The notes under the pieces: model-generated
What the model was told of the DNA's origin: nothing
Seen by the model: only the letters and a program-made list of their open reading frames with translations
Database searches by the model: none
Assembly (NCBI GenBank): GCA_001600175.1
Contig: BCJC01000002.1
Coordinates: 2,391,111-2,455,110, forward strand
Source of the DNA: Erythrobasidium yunnanense
Taxonomy: Eukaryota > Basidiomycota > Cystobasidiomycetes > Erythrobasidiales > Erythrobasidiaceae
DNA: 64,000 nucleotides
Direction: 5' to 3'
Shown here: piece by piece, positions 31,901 to 42,926 of the stretch
Layout: every line of letters begins with the position of its first letter
Numbering within the stretch: position 1 is the first letter of the stretch
Made by a program: the position numbers and the translations under genes

Positions 31901-34900
31901 CATTGGCTGTATTTGCCGTTCTAGTACCGCGAAGCACTGCTTGACGGCCAACCAAGTCTTCTATGCTTGTAAGGAAGGAAGAGAAGAAAATGTCCCAGCT
32001 ACCCTCAAGATCGACGATGCCTTCCGATAGCTCCATGAACTTAAGGATAATACGGTCCAGATCGCTGCTCAAAGCGCTAGACACCAGCCTCAGCTGGCCC
32101 AACAATATCTTAGGAGATTTCCCAACGTACCCGTCAAGAGGTCTTTGCATACAAGCCGAATAGTATTCGACCAGCTTGAGTATGCTTGTATACATATTCG
32201 GATTTGCTGCCAAGAGGGCTTGCATTTCAGGATAGACTATTGGTGGCTTCTCTGACATCGGAGATTTGATTCGAGTGCGTCTGATGTGGTCGAGGTAGAT
32301 TTCTTGGTCTTCCTGCCGTTCTTCGAGATAGAGTGTGATCTGGCCAAGGAGATCTTCCGGGGGACTGATGTATTTGAGAGTCTGAGTAGCCATGTCAGCA
32401 AGCTAGATTTTCGCCATGATATATTTCTAGAACTCTTACTGTGATGATCTCGTTGAAACCTCGCCTCGCCAGCTCATCCCGTAAAGCGACACGGTCCTCC
32501 ACCCCATCAGGCAGACCAGTAAGGGTATTGATCAGTGCTATAGCTGTTCGGCGGTATTCCCACAGCCCAGGCTCATCCTCGTCTCCTAGAAGGTCATTAT
32601 CGCTAGGCTCCTTGAAAGCGATGCTTTGCAGAAGATGCTCAAAGCGAAACTCCTGCTCGTAAGCAATCTTGGCGTCTGAGAAGGCGGATAGCAAGATACT
32701 TTGCAGTGGTTGCCCTCTGTCTTTGCCTAAGAAGCATAAGCCGGCTAGCATTTCTGCCAGTTGTGATCGAAGCTTATGGGAAGTCGTATGCAAACTATAA
32801 ACCAGGTAAGTGATGATGTTGCTGGACTTGATACAGTCGAAGCCGGTCTAGTATCAAGTCTTGGTCAGTTGTCTCTCGTCTCCTCAGGCTCTGGTGCTCA
32901 CTGGAGTGTTCGCAACAACCCTCAAGCAGCGTACACACTCGATTTGGACTGACTCTTCTATATCCGCATCTGCTTCCCGTCTGTGCACAGACGCAGGCGA
33001 ATCAGCAGCGCAGGACAAGCGTACTCAGCGGCAGCTTACTTGATGGAGCCGGTATTTGTCAGCTCTTTCAAGAGATCCTGGAGACATCCAATTCCGTCCT
33101 TCTGCAGAAACTCCTCGATCCAGCTCAAACTCTCCGTAGACAGGCGAACTCGAAGCGCGATCAAGTGTTTGACTAAGTCGCGAGTCACGTTCTTCTTGCC
33201 CTTGATCTGGGTGATGTACCAGGTAGGCGTGTCTTTGGCAACAGAAGAGCTGGCAGGAGCTTTATCATTCGCATCCGTACGTTTCGCCGGTGAGCCCGCT
33301 GTGAACCAGGAAGTCCAGCCTGTGGCTGTTTGCAGCAGAGGAGCTGGCGTAAGATTGGAAGAAGAGGTGCGCGATTGCGTGGGCAAGCCTTCATCAAGAG
33401 TCGGTGAAGCAGGACTGCTTTCTTGCGGAACGGGAGAAGCCCATCTGATCAGCGATGACTTTCGATTATGAGCCTGTCCTGACTTGTTGACCGCAGGCGA
33501 AGATGACGTTGATGGTGCAACCTGCTTTACAGTATTCGTAGGGTCTGGACCGCTCCGATGAGATGCGACGGGGCGTTGATTGTGCTGAGCGATGAGCAGC
33601 CGCTTCTTAGTCAGGTCGAAGTTTCGCATGTTTGCCTTCGCGGCCTCCTTCAGACCGAGTGCATTCATGACGTTCTCCAACTGGGCGTCAAGGTCTCCTG
33701 CCTCATTGCTATCGTCGCACGTAGCCGACTTTGGCGAATCAGACGGTATCGAATCGCCAAGCACTGTCGCCGGCATGTCTAACAAGAGCATGCTCATTCT
33801 GTGATTGTCATCCAGGAGCACGGGCTCGCTGACCATTCTGGTGCGAGGTCTTGGTGTTTCGCTATCCTGAGGTGTCGATTGTGGTGATCCCCATCCAGCA
33901 AAGAGAGTAGATAGGCGAGCTGTGTTCGACACCGTATTCTTCGTTTGGTTTGATGAGGTACGTTTTCGTGCGGTAGCTTGCAGTCCTTTCAGAGTTCCTT
34001 CGCCTTCACTATCATCGTCTTGACCGTCTTCGGCCGTTGGAGACGATGCTGGAGCAGCCTTGATGCCACGAAGAGTTCCCTCATCTCCAGTATTGCTCCA
34101 CAGACTACCCCATATGCTGGCAGGCCTCCATGTGCTGGCGGATGCTGTACCGGGATTCGCTGTCGATGTAGGCGAGACCCTCGTCTGGCTTGCTTTGCTA
34201 CCGATGCTTGGCCTTTGTAAGGCCTTCGAGAAGCTTCGAGCTACAGTACCTATGCGTGCGAACCAGAGTTGCGAAATCGAGAAGTTGACAGTGTATGGCG
34301 GCCCGTCAATCGAGTTCGTTGCCAGATGCGGGATCAGGCGGGTCGCCATGGGCAGCACTGTAGGATAGAATCATCAGCTAGTAGTTTGCGGCTATATATT
34401 TGCTTGTTCACCCGTGTCTCCAAGTGCCAGCGAGTATTCGACCCGTTCCTTCTTCGCGCCTTCCGTGACGAGCTTTCTAATGCCGAGCTCGTCCAGCAAG
34501 CACTCGATGACCTCTTCAACTGTTGTATTGCCTGAGATATAGTATACCAGTTGGTAGTTCTCGGGAAATTCGGGTATGTGCGAGAAGATCACGTCGAGAG
34601 CGAATGGGATGTAGATAATTCGGATGAGAGGTATGGAAAGATGCTGTGTAAGAGCAAAGTCTGAGAATTGACGAGCAGATAGGTCGGGCCGGTCCTTTGT
34701 GCGTCCGAGACTCGTTGCGCAGGGCACGACAGTCGAGACTTGCGTCTGCCCGTCCAGTACATCTGCAGTGTAGCGCCCACATTAGCACAGTTTGTTACCT
34801 CATGACGACACTGCAACTTACGAGTGTTCTCTGGAAGGCCCAGCAACTCGTCGTCTGACCATCTTCGGTTTGGCGAGCTCATCACGATCCGCTGTATTCC

Positions 34901-35110
34901 CCATAGCTGGTGGTTTGCTGCAATATCGTCTAAGGTGAGGCCCGAGGCCTGCCCGATGTCGCATTCTACCTCGCTAGCGATGTGCCGTCCGTGCTCGTCG
35001 ATTAGCTGGCCGAGAAGCTGCTGAATTGTCGCATTCTCGATGTCGTCGATGTCGCACTGCTTGAGCGACGCATTGTAGCCGGGTAGCGAGACCTGTACGA
35101 TTTCAGGCAT
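28987..35110 (-). CDS. Formin (actin nucleator) with GBD/FH3, FH1 and FH2
   Basis: About 6.1 kb, at least ten exons. The N-terminus (MPEIVQVSLPGYNASLKQ...) precedes a ubiquitin/RA-like stretch with LVYYISGNTTVEEVIECLLD and VEYSLALGDT. A long Ser/Thr-rich region follows. The GTPase-binding/FH3 region has RDLVKHLIALRVRLSTESLS, GIGCLQDLLKEL, RRTAIALINTLTGLPDGVED and RDELARRGFNEI. A coiled coil (AQIAELEASLEARDKENKYL) leads into FH1, with runs of Pro encoded around 30740-30990. FH2 shows PFFWNKL, then VSLLPHAKAQNAGIMLARMR, then LVLDIGNALNASTFRGNARGF. It ends FGRGGFDNALRDIRSG and ...FLDGSHR. Formins build linear actin cables and rings under Rho control, so the RhoGAP protein in this window could act in the same pathway (inference). 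The FH2 is rather divergent but has the main landmarks. Confidence 0.85.
30738..30990 (-). repeat. Proline-codon repeat, formin FH1
   Basis: GGAGGC-type repeats on the plus strand encode several poly-Pro runs on the minus strand. This is the profilin-binding FH1 region of the formin. Confidence 0.8.
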
Positions 35111-35683
35111 GCCATCTAGTGGGTGGTCGCATCCGGCCTTCGTGCTGAGCTTCGCTTCGCAGGTCCGACCAGCGCGAAGCTGTCAAGCTGCATTCTTGAC
35201 TGAAGCATTTCCGAATGTTTGGGTCCCTTTATGCAGAGCTTGGACCCCCTTGGAACGGCACTCCTGGCTCGAACGGTCCAGGTACCAGCTGAGCGTCGGA
35301 GCTGGGTCGTTTGCGTGCATAGTGAGCGCCTAGGTCTCGTATGACTGCCTACGATGTCTTCACTGAGTACTGGCATAGTCGTAGGAAGCCGAGCAGTGCG
35401 GTTTTGGCTGGTCCGGCAGCGGTACTACTGGCTGTTTGCAACCTACGAAGTGCCGGACAGAAAGGGAAGCCGATTCTGGTACAGGCCTCGGCTCGCTGTC
35501 CCCCCTGGTCGCGATCCAGCACGATTTCTTTGCTTCAGAAGCCAAATCTTCCGGAAAGCCGCTTCCTGGCGGGTTTGAAGCTTCTCAGGACCGTATTCGT
35601 GTCGGAGTACAGATCTCTCGTTACATCAGCAACGTCGCAAAATCTTCACTCCCTTTTCTTTCGAATTTTACCGGACCCGCATT

Positions 35684-35692
35684 TTATCTGAT
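35684..35692 (-). promoter_or_regulatory. GATA-factor site ATCAGATAA
   Basis: TTATCTGAT on the plus strand, an exact match on the minus strand to ATCWGATAA. That is the extended site bound by fungal iron-responsive GATA repressors (Urbs1/SreA type). It lies 257 bases upstream of the transporter ATG. Confidence 0.6.
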
Positions 35693-35712
35693 TTGATCGG
35701 GAAACTGATCTA

Positions 35713-35721
35713 ATCTGATAA
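35713..35721 (+). promoter_or_regulatory. GATA-factor site ATCTGATAA
   Basis: Second exact ATCWGATAA match, on the plus strand, 20 bases after the first and about 228 bases upstream of the siderophore transporter start. Confidence 0.6.
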
Positions 35722-35948
35722 CTCAAAATAGCCTGAACCCCCTCAAAGATGAGTGATCTCTTGGCTACCCGAGCCGCTCCACATGCTGCTGATGAGAAAC
35801 GGATGGACCGCTGCGGTGTCCTGTCGGGAATCTTTTAATCTAATCAGACAAGCGAAAAACCTGTTCCTTCCTCGTCTTCCTTGTCTTTTTCATCTTCTTC
35901 CTTCTCTTCCTCCTATATACGCTTTCCAACTTTTACATTCATACACCG

Positions 35949-37913
35949 ATGCAGGCACTCAAGCTACGCTTAGCTAACAAGGCTGCTGCCCAGCACAAGG
36001 ATGCTCCCTCTCCGCCGCCGTCCGAACACGACGAGAAGCAAGCCACTACTCCGGAAGAAGATGAGAAAGATGTAGAGCTGTCGCCTGTTCCTCTAACAGC
36101 GGAGACCACCGAGGTGTCCACCGAGGATGTCCAAGAAGGTGTCAGGCGGGTCGAGGCCATCACCCAATCTTGGAGTAAAAAGGCTTTGATTACCATCTAT
36201 GCCAAGTGAGCTTTCAGGCAAGCTCCCTTTTCTGTATACGAGCTTACCGTCAGCCTGCAGCATGTGGCTCATCTACTGCACCAATGGCTTCCAGAGCTCA
36301 ATCACAGGGAATCTGACTCCTTATGTTACGTCTGGCTTCGATCAGCATTCCCTCATCCCAGTCATCTCCATCGTGGTCAGCGTAATGAGCGCTGCTGTCT
36401 ATCTGCCTGTAGCCAAAATGCTGGATCTGTGGGGTCGTCCTGAAGGCTTTACTGTCATGATGCTGTTAGCGACCGTCGGAACGATTATGATGGCAACGAC
36501 CACCAACATCACCACTTACTGTGCCGCCCAGGTGAGAATTGTCTCGGTCTTGCTAGAATCTGCATAGCTGATGGGTGATCTTTCAGGTCTTCTATTCGAT
36601 CGGATACGGAGGCATGATCTACTGTGTCGACGTTCTCACAGCGGATACTTCATCGTTGAGGAACAGAGGTCTCGCCTTTGCGTTCACATCCTCGCCCTAC
36701 TTCATCTCAGCACTCGGCGGACCCAAAGCTGCTGAAAGTTTCCTCGAGCACGTCAACTGGCGTTGGGGATTCGGAATGTTTGCGATCATTCTGCCTTGCG
36801 TTGCGGCACCTTTGATCTTCACACTGCAAAGGTATCAGCGCAAAGCCAAGAAAGCAGGACTCCTTGTCAGGCCGAGCATCCCTGCTACAGGTGTTGCACA
36901 GGTGGTGCTCTACTACTTGAAGGAGTTCGACGGTGAGTGATGGATTCAGCTGAGTCTTGTCGATCTAGCTGACGCGTACTCCAGTTCTTGGCGTCTTCCT
37001 CTTCGCTGCTGGTCTATCGCTCTTCTTGCTGCCGTTCTCCATCGCACAGTCTGCGGCCAATGGGTGGCGAAGCGCACATATCATCGCTATGATCGTCATT
37101 GGCGTAGTTCTTCTCATCACATTCGGCATCTTCGAACGATTCTTTTCGCCAAAGCCTTTCCTGAATGGACGGCTTCTCCTATCTCGAACAGTTCTCGGAA
37201 CGGTCGGCCTTGCTGCTACGTATCAGATTGCGTACTATTGCTGGTACAGCTATTTTACGTCTTTCCTGCAAGTCGTCAATAATCTTACGGTATCTCAAGC
37301 CGGCTATGTTTCTGGAGTATTCGACATGATCTCCTCAGTATGGCTCCTCTTCATCGGGTATATGATCAGAAGACTTGGATACTTCAAGTACATCCTTGTC
37401 GCCGGAGTCAGCTTGTACTTGCTGGCTATCAGTCTCATGATCCGCTTCCGTACTCCGCATACCAGCATCGGCTATATCATCATGTGCCAGGTCTTCATGG
37501 CCTTCGGAGGATCGACCATCATTTTGTGCGAGCAGGTGTCCGTCATGGCCGCTATAGACCATCAGCATATCGCAGCCGCTTTGGCTCTGCTTTCTGTGTG
37601 CGGCTGGATTGGCGGGTCTATCGGATCTGCTATCTCAGGAGCTATCTGGACAAACAGCTTCCCAGCTGCTTTAGCCCGCCTCCTGCCGCCTGAGAGTATA
37701 GACATGCTCGACAGTATCTACGGAGATCTCACAGTTCAGCTCAGCTATCCTGTCGGGGATCCCACTAGAGATGCTATCATCGCAGCTTACGGAGTAGGAC
37801 AGAAGCGAATGCTCATCGCTGGTTCTTGCTTCTCGGCGCTGGCACTTGGCTGGACCTTCCTGATTAAGAACATCAAGGTGGATAAGCAGCAGACCAAGGG
37901 AACTTTGTTCTAG
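35949..37913 (+). CDS. Siderophore-iron transporter (MFS, SIT/ARN family)
   Basis: Predicted plasma-membrane or vesicle transporter importing ferric siderophores. The N-terminal ~80 residues are hydrophilic and acidic (TTPEEDEKDVELSP). Membrane segments begin with SMWLIYCTNGFQSSITGNLT. The diagnostic SIT stretch follows: IGYGGMIYCVDVLTADTSSL, RNRGLAFAFTSSPYFISAL and GPKAAESFLEHVNWRWGFGM. The later half includes YCWYSYFTSFLQVVNNLTVS, GYVSGVFDMISSVWLLFIGY and WIGGSIGSAISGAIWTNSFP. Four exons; the stop closes after KQQTKGTLF. Two ATCWGATAA sites upstream suggest repression under iron-replete conditions by a GATA factor. The individual siderophore cannot be told. Confidence 0.88.
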
Positions 37914-38169
37914 ATAGGGAGTGTAGCTTGTAGTACGGAGCACGGCAGGCAGAAGTGTGGAAAGGGAAACAGGCGTCCAGCCAGGAAGCGGAGAAACTAC
38001 GAGTCTTCAAATAAGATCGAATAATGTTGTCGGGCGATTCAGTATAAGTAGTCGTTACAACATCACGTCTGAACAGACTGCTTCCAAAGGGCCGTGGTAT
38101 ACGGTTTGCGCCTTTTTGCGGGAAGAACGCCTCGACTGGCAATATAGCGGAAGCGAATGTCGTCGTGAC

Positions 38170-39400
38170 TCAGATGCAGCTGAGCTCGAGGGTCCAGATG
38201 CGTCGAACGTGTATCTTGGTATTGACCGTCGCACCACTCTCAGAAGGCAGCTCGACCTCGAGAGCATCCCACCAGCACTTTCGCTGCGCACGAGATCAAT
38301 GTCAGCTCTCGAGGTACGAGGACTGGTAAAGATGTGACTTACGGCAGGCTTCCTCCAGAACAACAGCAGTTTCTGAGCCGTTGCGAGTTGGGAAGAATTG
38401 ACATTCACGCCAGGTGCGCTCGGCGGAGGCTGGCCTTCGGCTATCTCAACAGCTGTCCCTTCTTCTTGAGATAACTGTGGATGCGTTATGCCCGTCTTTA
38501 GCAAGACGAGCGCAATGGACGTGATGCAGCACCGCTGCGGCTCCATCGCTCTATAGCCCCATTCGTCGTCTCGGTCGAAGCCGCTGGGCAGAAATGCCAA
38601 TTAGTCTATGTCAGGATGAGTTGGAGAGCTAAGCCAGGCCCACCTCATGCATAGCATATCTATGAGATGTTGTTCTGCGATATTATTCTCCCTATTGACG
38701 TTCCTCTGCAGAGCCGTAAAGATAGATTTCCTGCTCAGTAGATGTTTTCCACACTCGCCCTTGAGGAACATGAGCGGGCCATTCGCATTCCCATGCTCGT
38801 CCGTAGCTGGTTCCCGCTGATCTTGTCCATTGCCATACGTCGAGGATGCGGATGCAGATTTGGGGATGGCGAAGTATTCGAGCTCTTCGCGCAGAACTAT
38901 GATGGCTTGTTTGTGGAAGAGTGGGTTCTGCATAGAAGACGGCGTAGCTTGTTCTGCTAAAAGGCGCTGCTGCCGTAAAGCCGAGTTTGGCTGGCCATAG
39001 AAGTCGTCTGTGTTGGTACTAATTGTTTTAGAAACGTATTGCGAAACGATCAGCGATCTGACTTACACCGCGCCTGGTCGAATAGCCGAAGGACATGCTG
39101 CAAGCATTCCCCGTCGAAATCGACATAGTAGACCTCGTCGTCTTCCATACCTTCGCTAGGAAGGATGACTCCCTGTATACACATCGCTCAGTATTGCGGA
39201 GCCAGCATTACTCGAGAGTATGACCTACATTGGGGAACAGACATCTGATCACACGGGCACTTAGCGGGGTTGCAGTCAGTGAAATGTGAAGAGCATGCAT
39301 ACAATAAAATAGATTCAGGTAGCTCCATCAATAGATGTCGCTCCAGGTCCAGGCGCTTTCCACGCAGGTCGAGGTGTACGACGGGCCCGGCGTGATCCAT
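38170..39400 (-). CDS. WHI2-like BTB/POZ stress-response protein
   Basis: Predicted relative of yeast Whi2, which with the phosphatases Psr1/Psr2 tunes general stress response and TORC1. The start VVHLDLRGKRLDLERHLLME and ELPESILFARVIRCLFPN is the BTB (KCTD-type) opening. GVILPSEGMEDDEVYYVDFD and GECLQHVLRLFDQARYDFYG follow across short exons. Then come VLREELEYFAIP, HLIDMLCM, GFDRDDEWGYRAMEPQRCC and the closing RKCWWDALEVELPSESG typical of the family, ending at TGA 38170-38172. Five or more exons with ordinary GTAAGT or GTGGGC donors. Whi2-type identity is from remembered motifs. Confidence 0.75.
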
Positions 39401-39773
39401 GGCGGGCTATGTGCGCTGGCCAGTTCCCGTACGTTTTATAGTCAATTGATATAGCTCGTTGCTGCGCTGCTTGAAGCCTTGCAGTTTGCTCTTCCTTGCC
39501 GCACGACCGTGATCAGACGTAGGGTGGAGCAGGCTGGCTGATGCGAGCTCCAAGCGTAAGAAGTCTTGAGTCGCAGCAAGCGCAGTGCCTCCGTTCTATC
39601 TGTAATGAAGGGTATTGAGATGGCCTTTCACAGTGCGAATGCTTCAGTTGAAGTCCAAGAAACCCTTGTTTATCGACATCACAACATGACAAAACTGCCA
39701 GTTACCTAAATTATGCAAGGGACACATTCTAGAACAGAGCACTGCACTTCTACTAATCACTAATCACTAATCA
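39401..39773. other. Intergenic region with short CTAATCA direct repeats
   Basis: No gene seen. At about 39752-39775 the heptamer CTAATCA (or near copies) occurs three to four times in a row next to the stop codon of the MFS gene. The repeat is short and probably of no functional weight. Confidence 0.5.
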
Positions 39774-41585
39774 TTATGCTGCTTTTCCCTCCTGATCCCC
39801 CTCCGCCTGCACTGTCTCTTGCTGATTCGCCTTCTCGAGATCTTGTCCCTTCTTCTGCTCTTCCACCGGTTTCCGTTTCTTAATAGCCCACTCATCTTTC
39901 CTTCCCCAGCCTATCCACTTCGTATTACTTTTCAGCGGCCCTCGAGCCGCAAGGACGATCAAGCTGAAGCATACCATCCCGCATTGTAAAGCATAAAAGG
40001 GACGTGCGCCGTGTGAGAGATAGAGTCGACTGCATGCTGATGACCCAACGAGCTGCCCGATGAAAATGCTCACGATATAGATCGAGTTCAGGCGGGCGCC
40101 GGCGGAGGTGTTGGTTGCGTAGATGCGGCTTTGATTGGATACTGTGTGTCATTCTATCTGTTAGTGATGTACAAGGAGAGGTGGAAGATGTGCTCACCCT
40201 GCTGCAATTGCTGCCCGATATCCTGGAAGAGGATAGCTATCACGATGAAGGCGACGCTGACCTGACTTCCGCCCAGGAGTATGATATTCGCAATGAGCAG
40301 ATTACAGTTCCCCAATAATACTCCTACCCAGGGTACCAGCTTATCCACCAGTCTTCCGACGAAGGGCGCCGTACAGACGCCTGCTATCCCGATGAGCCCG
40401 AATAGCCCAATGACCAACGTCGAGAAACGATAAGGCTCATCACTCAAGTTGAACGTGAGCGTGACCCAGAAGGCAGAGAAGACTGCTGATCCAATGCCTC
40501 CTAAGATGCAGCCATGGACGAGGACCGGGTTTGTATAGAGGTATTTCAGCATGCTAGGGTGGATTTCCCAGTATTTGAGCTTGGGATTCTTAGGTGGGTA
40601 GTCAGGTAGTGTAAAGTAGAGAAGAATGAGAACCAATCCTTGCAGGCCGACGCTGCGCGGGATATCAGCCAGATCTTACCGTTTTCGGGCATGAGGGTGA
40701 GGGACTCACGATAGCCAATAGACATCGCGCCATGAAGTGAATTCACCGACTATACCTCCTAATACTCTTGCGACTAGAATACCGAGAAGAAGGCCAGCTA
40801 GGACGGTCGCCATGCTTTGGGCACGCTTGGCTGGAGGTGCCAGATCGGCTGCGAGAGGGATCATGATCTGTGCCTTCCAGTTAGCTGTGATACTTTGTCC
40901 TCTGCAGGGCGCATGGCCTCACCTGCGGCGTGACCGTAAGGAAGCCGACCAGGAAAGACAGAGCTTCAAAGACGACAAAGCTCTTCGTGACAGCCAATCC
41001 TATCGTCAAGAATGTCGTTCCCACAACGAGAAGAAGACAGAGCTGTCGTCGTCTGACCATGTCGCCCATAGGAGCTATGAAGAGTAGTCCCCCTGCATAT
41101 CCACCTTGAAGTAGCGCAGGGACTTCTGTCGTTTTACCATATGTGATTCCGAAGCTTTCTGAGTATTGCACAAGCAGAGGCTGGCAGTAATACCTAGGTG
41201 AAAAATAAGTCAGATCGGCGACTTTATAAGGAGAATGGTGCCTTAGCATGACAAAGAAGACTGACAAGTTGGCAACTGTAGCAATCGCAGCAAGCGCGAA
41301 GAGATAGTTTAAGGAAGGAGAGAACTTGAATGGAATATCTGGATCATAGCGTCGCCAACGAGGGATGGGCAAGAAGCCGAAGTCGACTTTTCGTAAGGGA
41401 GTCTTAGATGTAGAAGGGGGTGTAGCTGTGATGATGTCGTCTGATTGCGTTGTTGTGACTTCTGTCATGGTCTTGTCTAGCCCTTCATTCAGAGTATTCT
41501 TCGATTGTTGAGCATCCTGGGGATCATGAAGTGTCGGAGTTTGCGATGTCGCATTCTTTGCTGGATCATCGTCGAGCGCGGTCAT
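39774..41585 (-). CDS. MFS transporter of unknown substrate
   Basis: Major facilitator with a long acidic/Ser-Thr N-terminus, then LNYLFALAAIATVANLSVFF as first membrane helix and VPALLQGGYAGGLLFIAPMG followed by DMVRRR, the loop 2-3 signature (GxxxDxxxRR). The next exons read IMIPLAADLAPPAKRAQSMA, TVLAGLLLGILVARVLGGIV, GLVLILLYFTLPDYP, and the C-terminal bundle (LVIGLFGLIGIAGVCTAPFV, SIFIGQLVGSSACSR). Four or more exons. It ends in a Lys/Glu/Gln-rich tail. The layout is reminiscent of the arabinose/drug-efflux-like MFS group; substrate unknown. Divergent from SRP19 over 305 bases. Confidence 0.8.
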
Positions 41586-41638
41586 GGCATGAACGATATC
41601 CTAGATGGTATATGATGTACAGAGCAGAGTCGACCTGC

Positions 41639-41650
41639 GATAAGATAAGA
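41639..41650 (+). promoter_or_regulatory. Tandem GATAA motifs
   Basis: CGATAAGATAAG gives two overlapping core GATAA sites in the 305-base divergent promoter of the MFS transporter and SRP19 genes. These are shorter than the iron-type consensus, so a chance match is possible. Confidence 0.3.
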
Positions 41651-41890
41651 TGCGACCGCGTTACTGCGATTTTCCTCTTTAGCTAGCTTGACCTTCGGCA
41701 GGTTGTTCTGTAGAGCCGGCATTCAAGAATCCGACAGGCCCATCCATCATATAAGCTGTACACGTTGGTAGACAGAGTGTTATCGCATCTATAAGAGATG
41801 TGAAGACTCTTTAAGCAAAGTGTTACACCGTTTCAAAGCAGCTTTGAAGCTTTCAAGCTCAATCTTCTATCAACACGTCCATATCCAAGG

Positions 41891-42809
41891 ATGCCCACCA
41901 TCACGGACGTCGACAGCGACGATGATCTGCAGACAATACAGCAGTCGCAATACGACGATATCGACGACATGGACTACGAGCTGCCCCCAGTCTCAGCGCC
42001 AGCGCCAGCGCAGTCTGGATCCTCGTCGAGCAAGAGCAGCAGACAGCAGCAACAGCAACCCTTCCCATCCTCGTTAGCCAGTTCATTCGGGGAGAAGCCC
42101 AACATCATCTCAGCCGAAGAGGCCTCCCGCTTCAAGCACTACCAAGTGATTTATCCCATCTACATCGACGCCAGGTTTGCACACAAGAACGGCGAGAGAA
42201 GAGTCAGCAAAGCGAAAGCTGTGAAATATCCAAAAGCACAGGAGATAGCAGAAGTATGTGGGAGAGTACTGGGATTGGCACCTATCTTTGAGCCAGAGAA
42301 AACACACCCGAGAGATTGGCAGAATCCGGGAAGAGTCAGGATCCTGATCAAGGATAAGACATCTGGGAGATTGCTCAATTCTACAATCAAAGACAGTAGG
42401 TCTTACCTCGGTGATTACTTTCGGCTTGAGCTCACGCCAGTCTGGGCTCGCAGAATACACCCTCCTCCAGAAGTTATGCGATGGGATACGCCTACTACGG
42501 TCACACAATCCTACTGACTCATCCTCTGTACACTACAAGCTGCCCTACCACAGTCCGGCAATATCGTATGGCACCCTAGACGAGGCATTGAAGGGAGGCG
42601 GCAAGATGCAAGAGATGATGAAGGGCATGCTAGGAGGAGCTGGTATGGGCATGCCAGGCGCTGCTGGAGCTATTGGAGGTGGTGCACCATCGGGGCAGGA
42701 CGAGGCGGAGATCAAGAGGAAAGCGGACGAGAGGGAACTCGCGGAGAAACAGAAGATGGCCAAGCTGAAAGCCCTCAACAAGCAAGGGCGCAGGATGGGC
42801 AGGCGGTAG
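41891..42809 (+). CDS. SEC65: Signal recognition particle subunit SRP19/Sec65
   Basis: RNA-binding subunit of the signal recognition particle, needed for SRP RNA folding and Srp54 loading. Two exons (41891-42395, 42454-42809) give 286 residues in a closed frame. An acidic, Gln-rich N-terminus is followed by the SRP19 domain: YQVIYPIYIDARFAHKNGER, RVSKAKAVKYPKAQEIAEVC, HPRDWQNPGRVRILIKD. After the intron KYTLLQKLCDGIRLL continues the fold. The C-terminus has a Met/Gly-rich stretch (MMKGMLGGAGMGMPGAAG) and a basic end (NKQGRRMGRR). The length is close to other fungal Sec65 proteins. Confidence 0.9.
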
Positions 42810-42926
42810 TAGCATCATCACGTATCAGATGTCACTCGCGCAGACTTGCAAAGACGACGTATTACCCAGATGAAATGACAATTCAGGCTTGACTCTGTAT
42901 CTATACCCTACTCTGGAGTTGCCGCC

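Larger units (their letters stand above)
35111..35948. promoter_or_regulatory. Divergent promoter region, formin / siderophore transporter
   Basis: About 840 bases without a supported gene. It contains two iron-type GATA sites (annotated separately). From about 35857 to 35935 it holds a CT-rich leader (TTCCTCGTCTTCC, TTCTTCCTTCTCTTCC) just before the transporter start. Confidence 0.55.

Noticed and set aside
35949-41585. Siderophore biosynthesis cluster
   Set aside because: Only transporters are present; no NRPS, ornithine monooxygenase or acyltransferase is found nearby.
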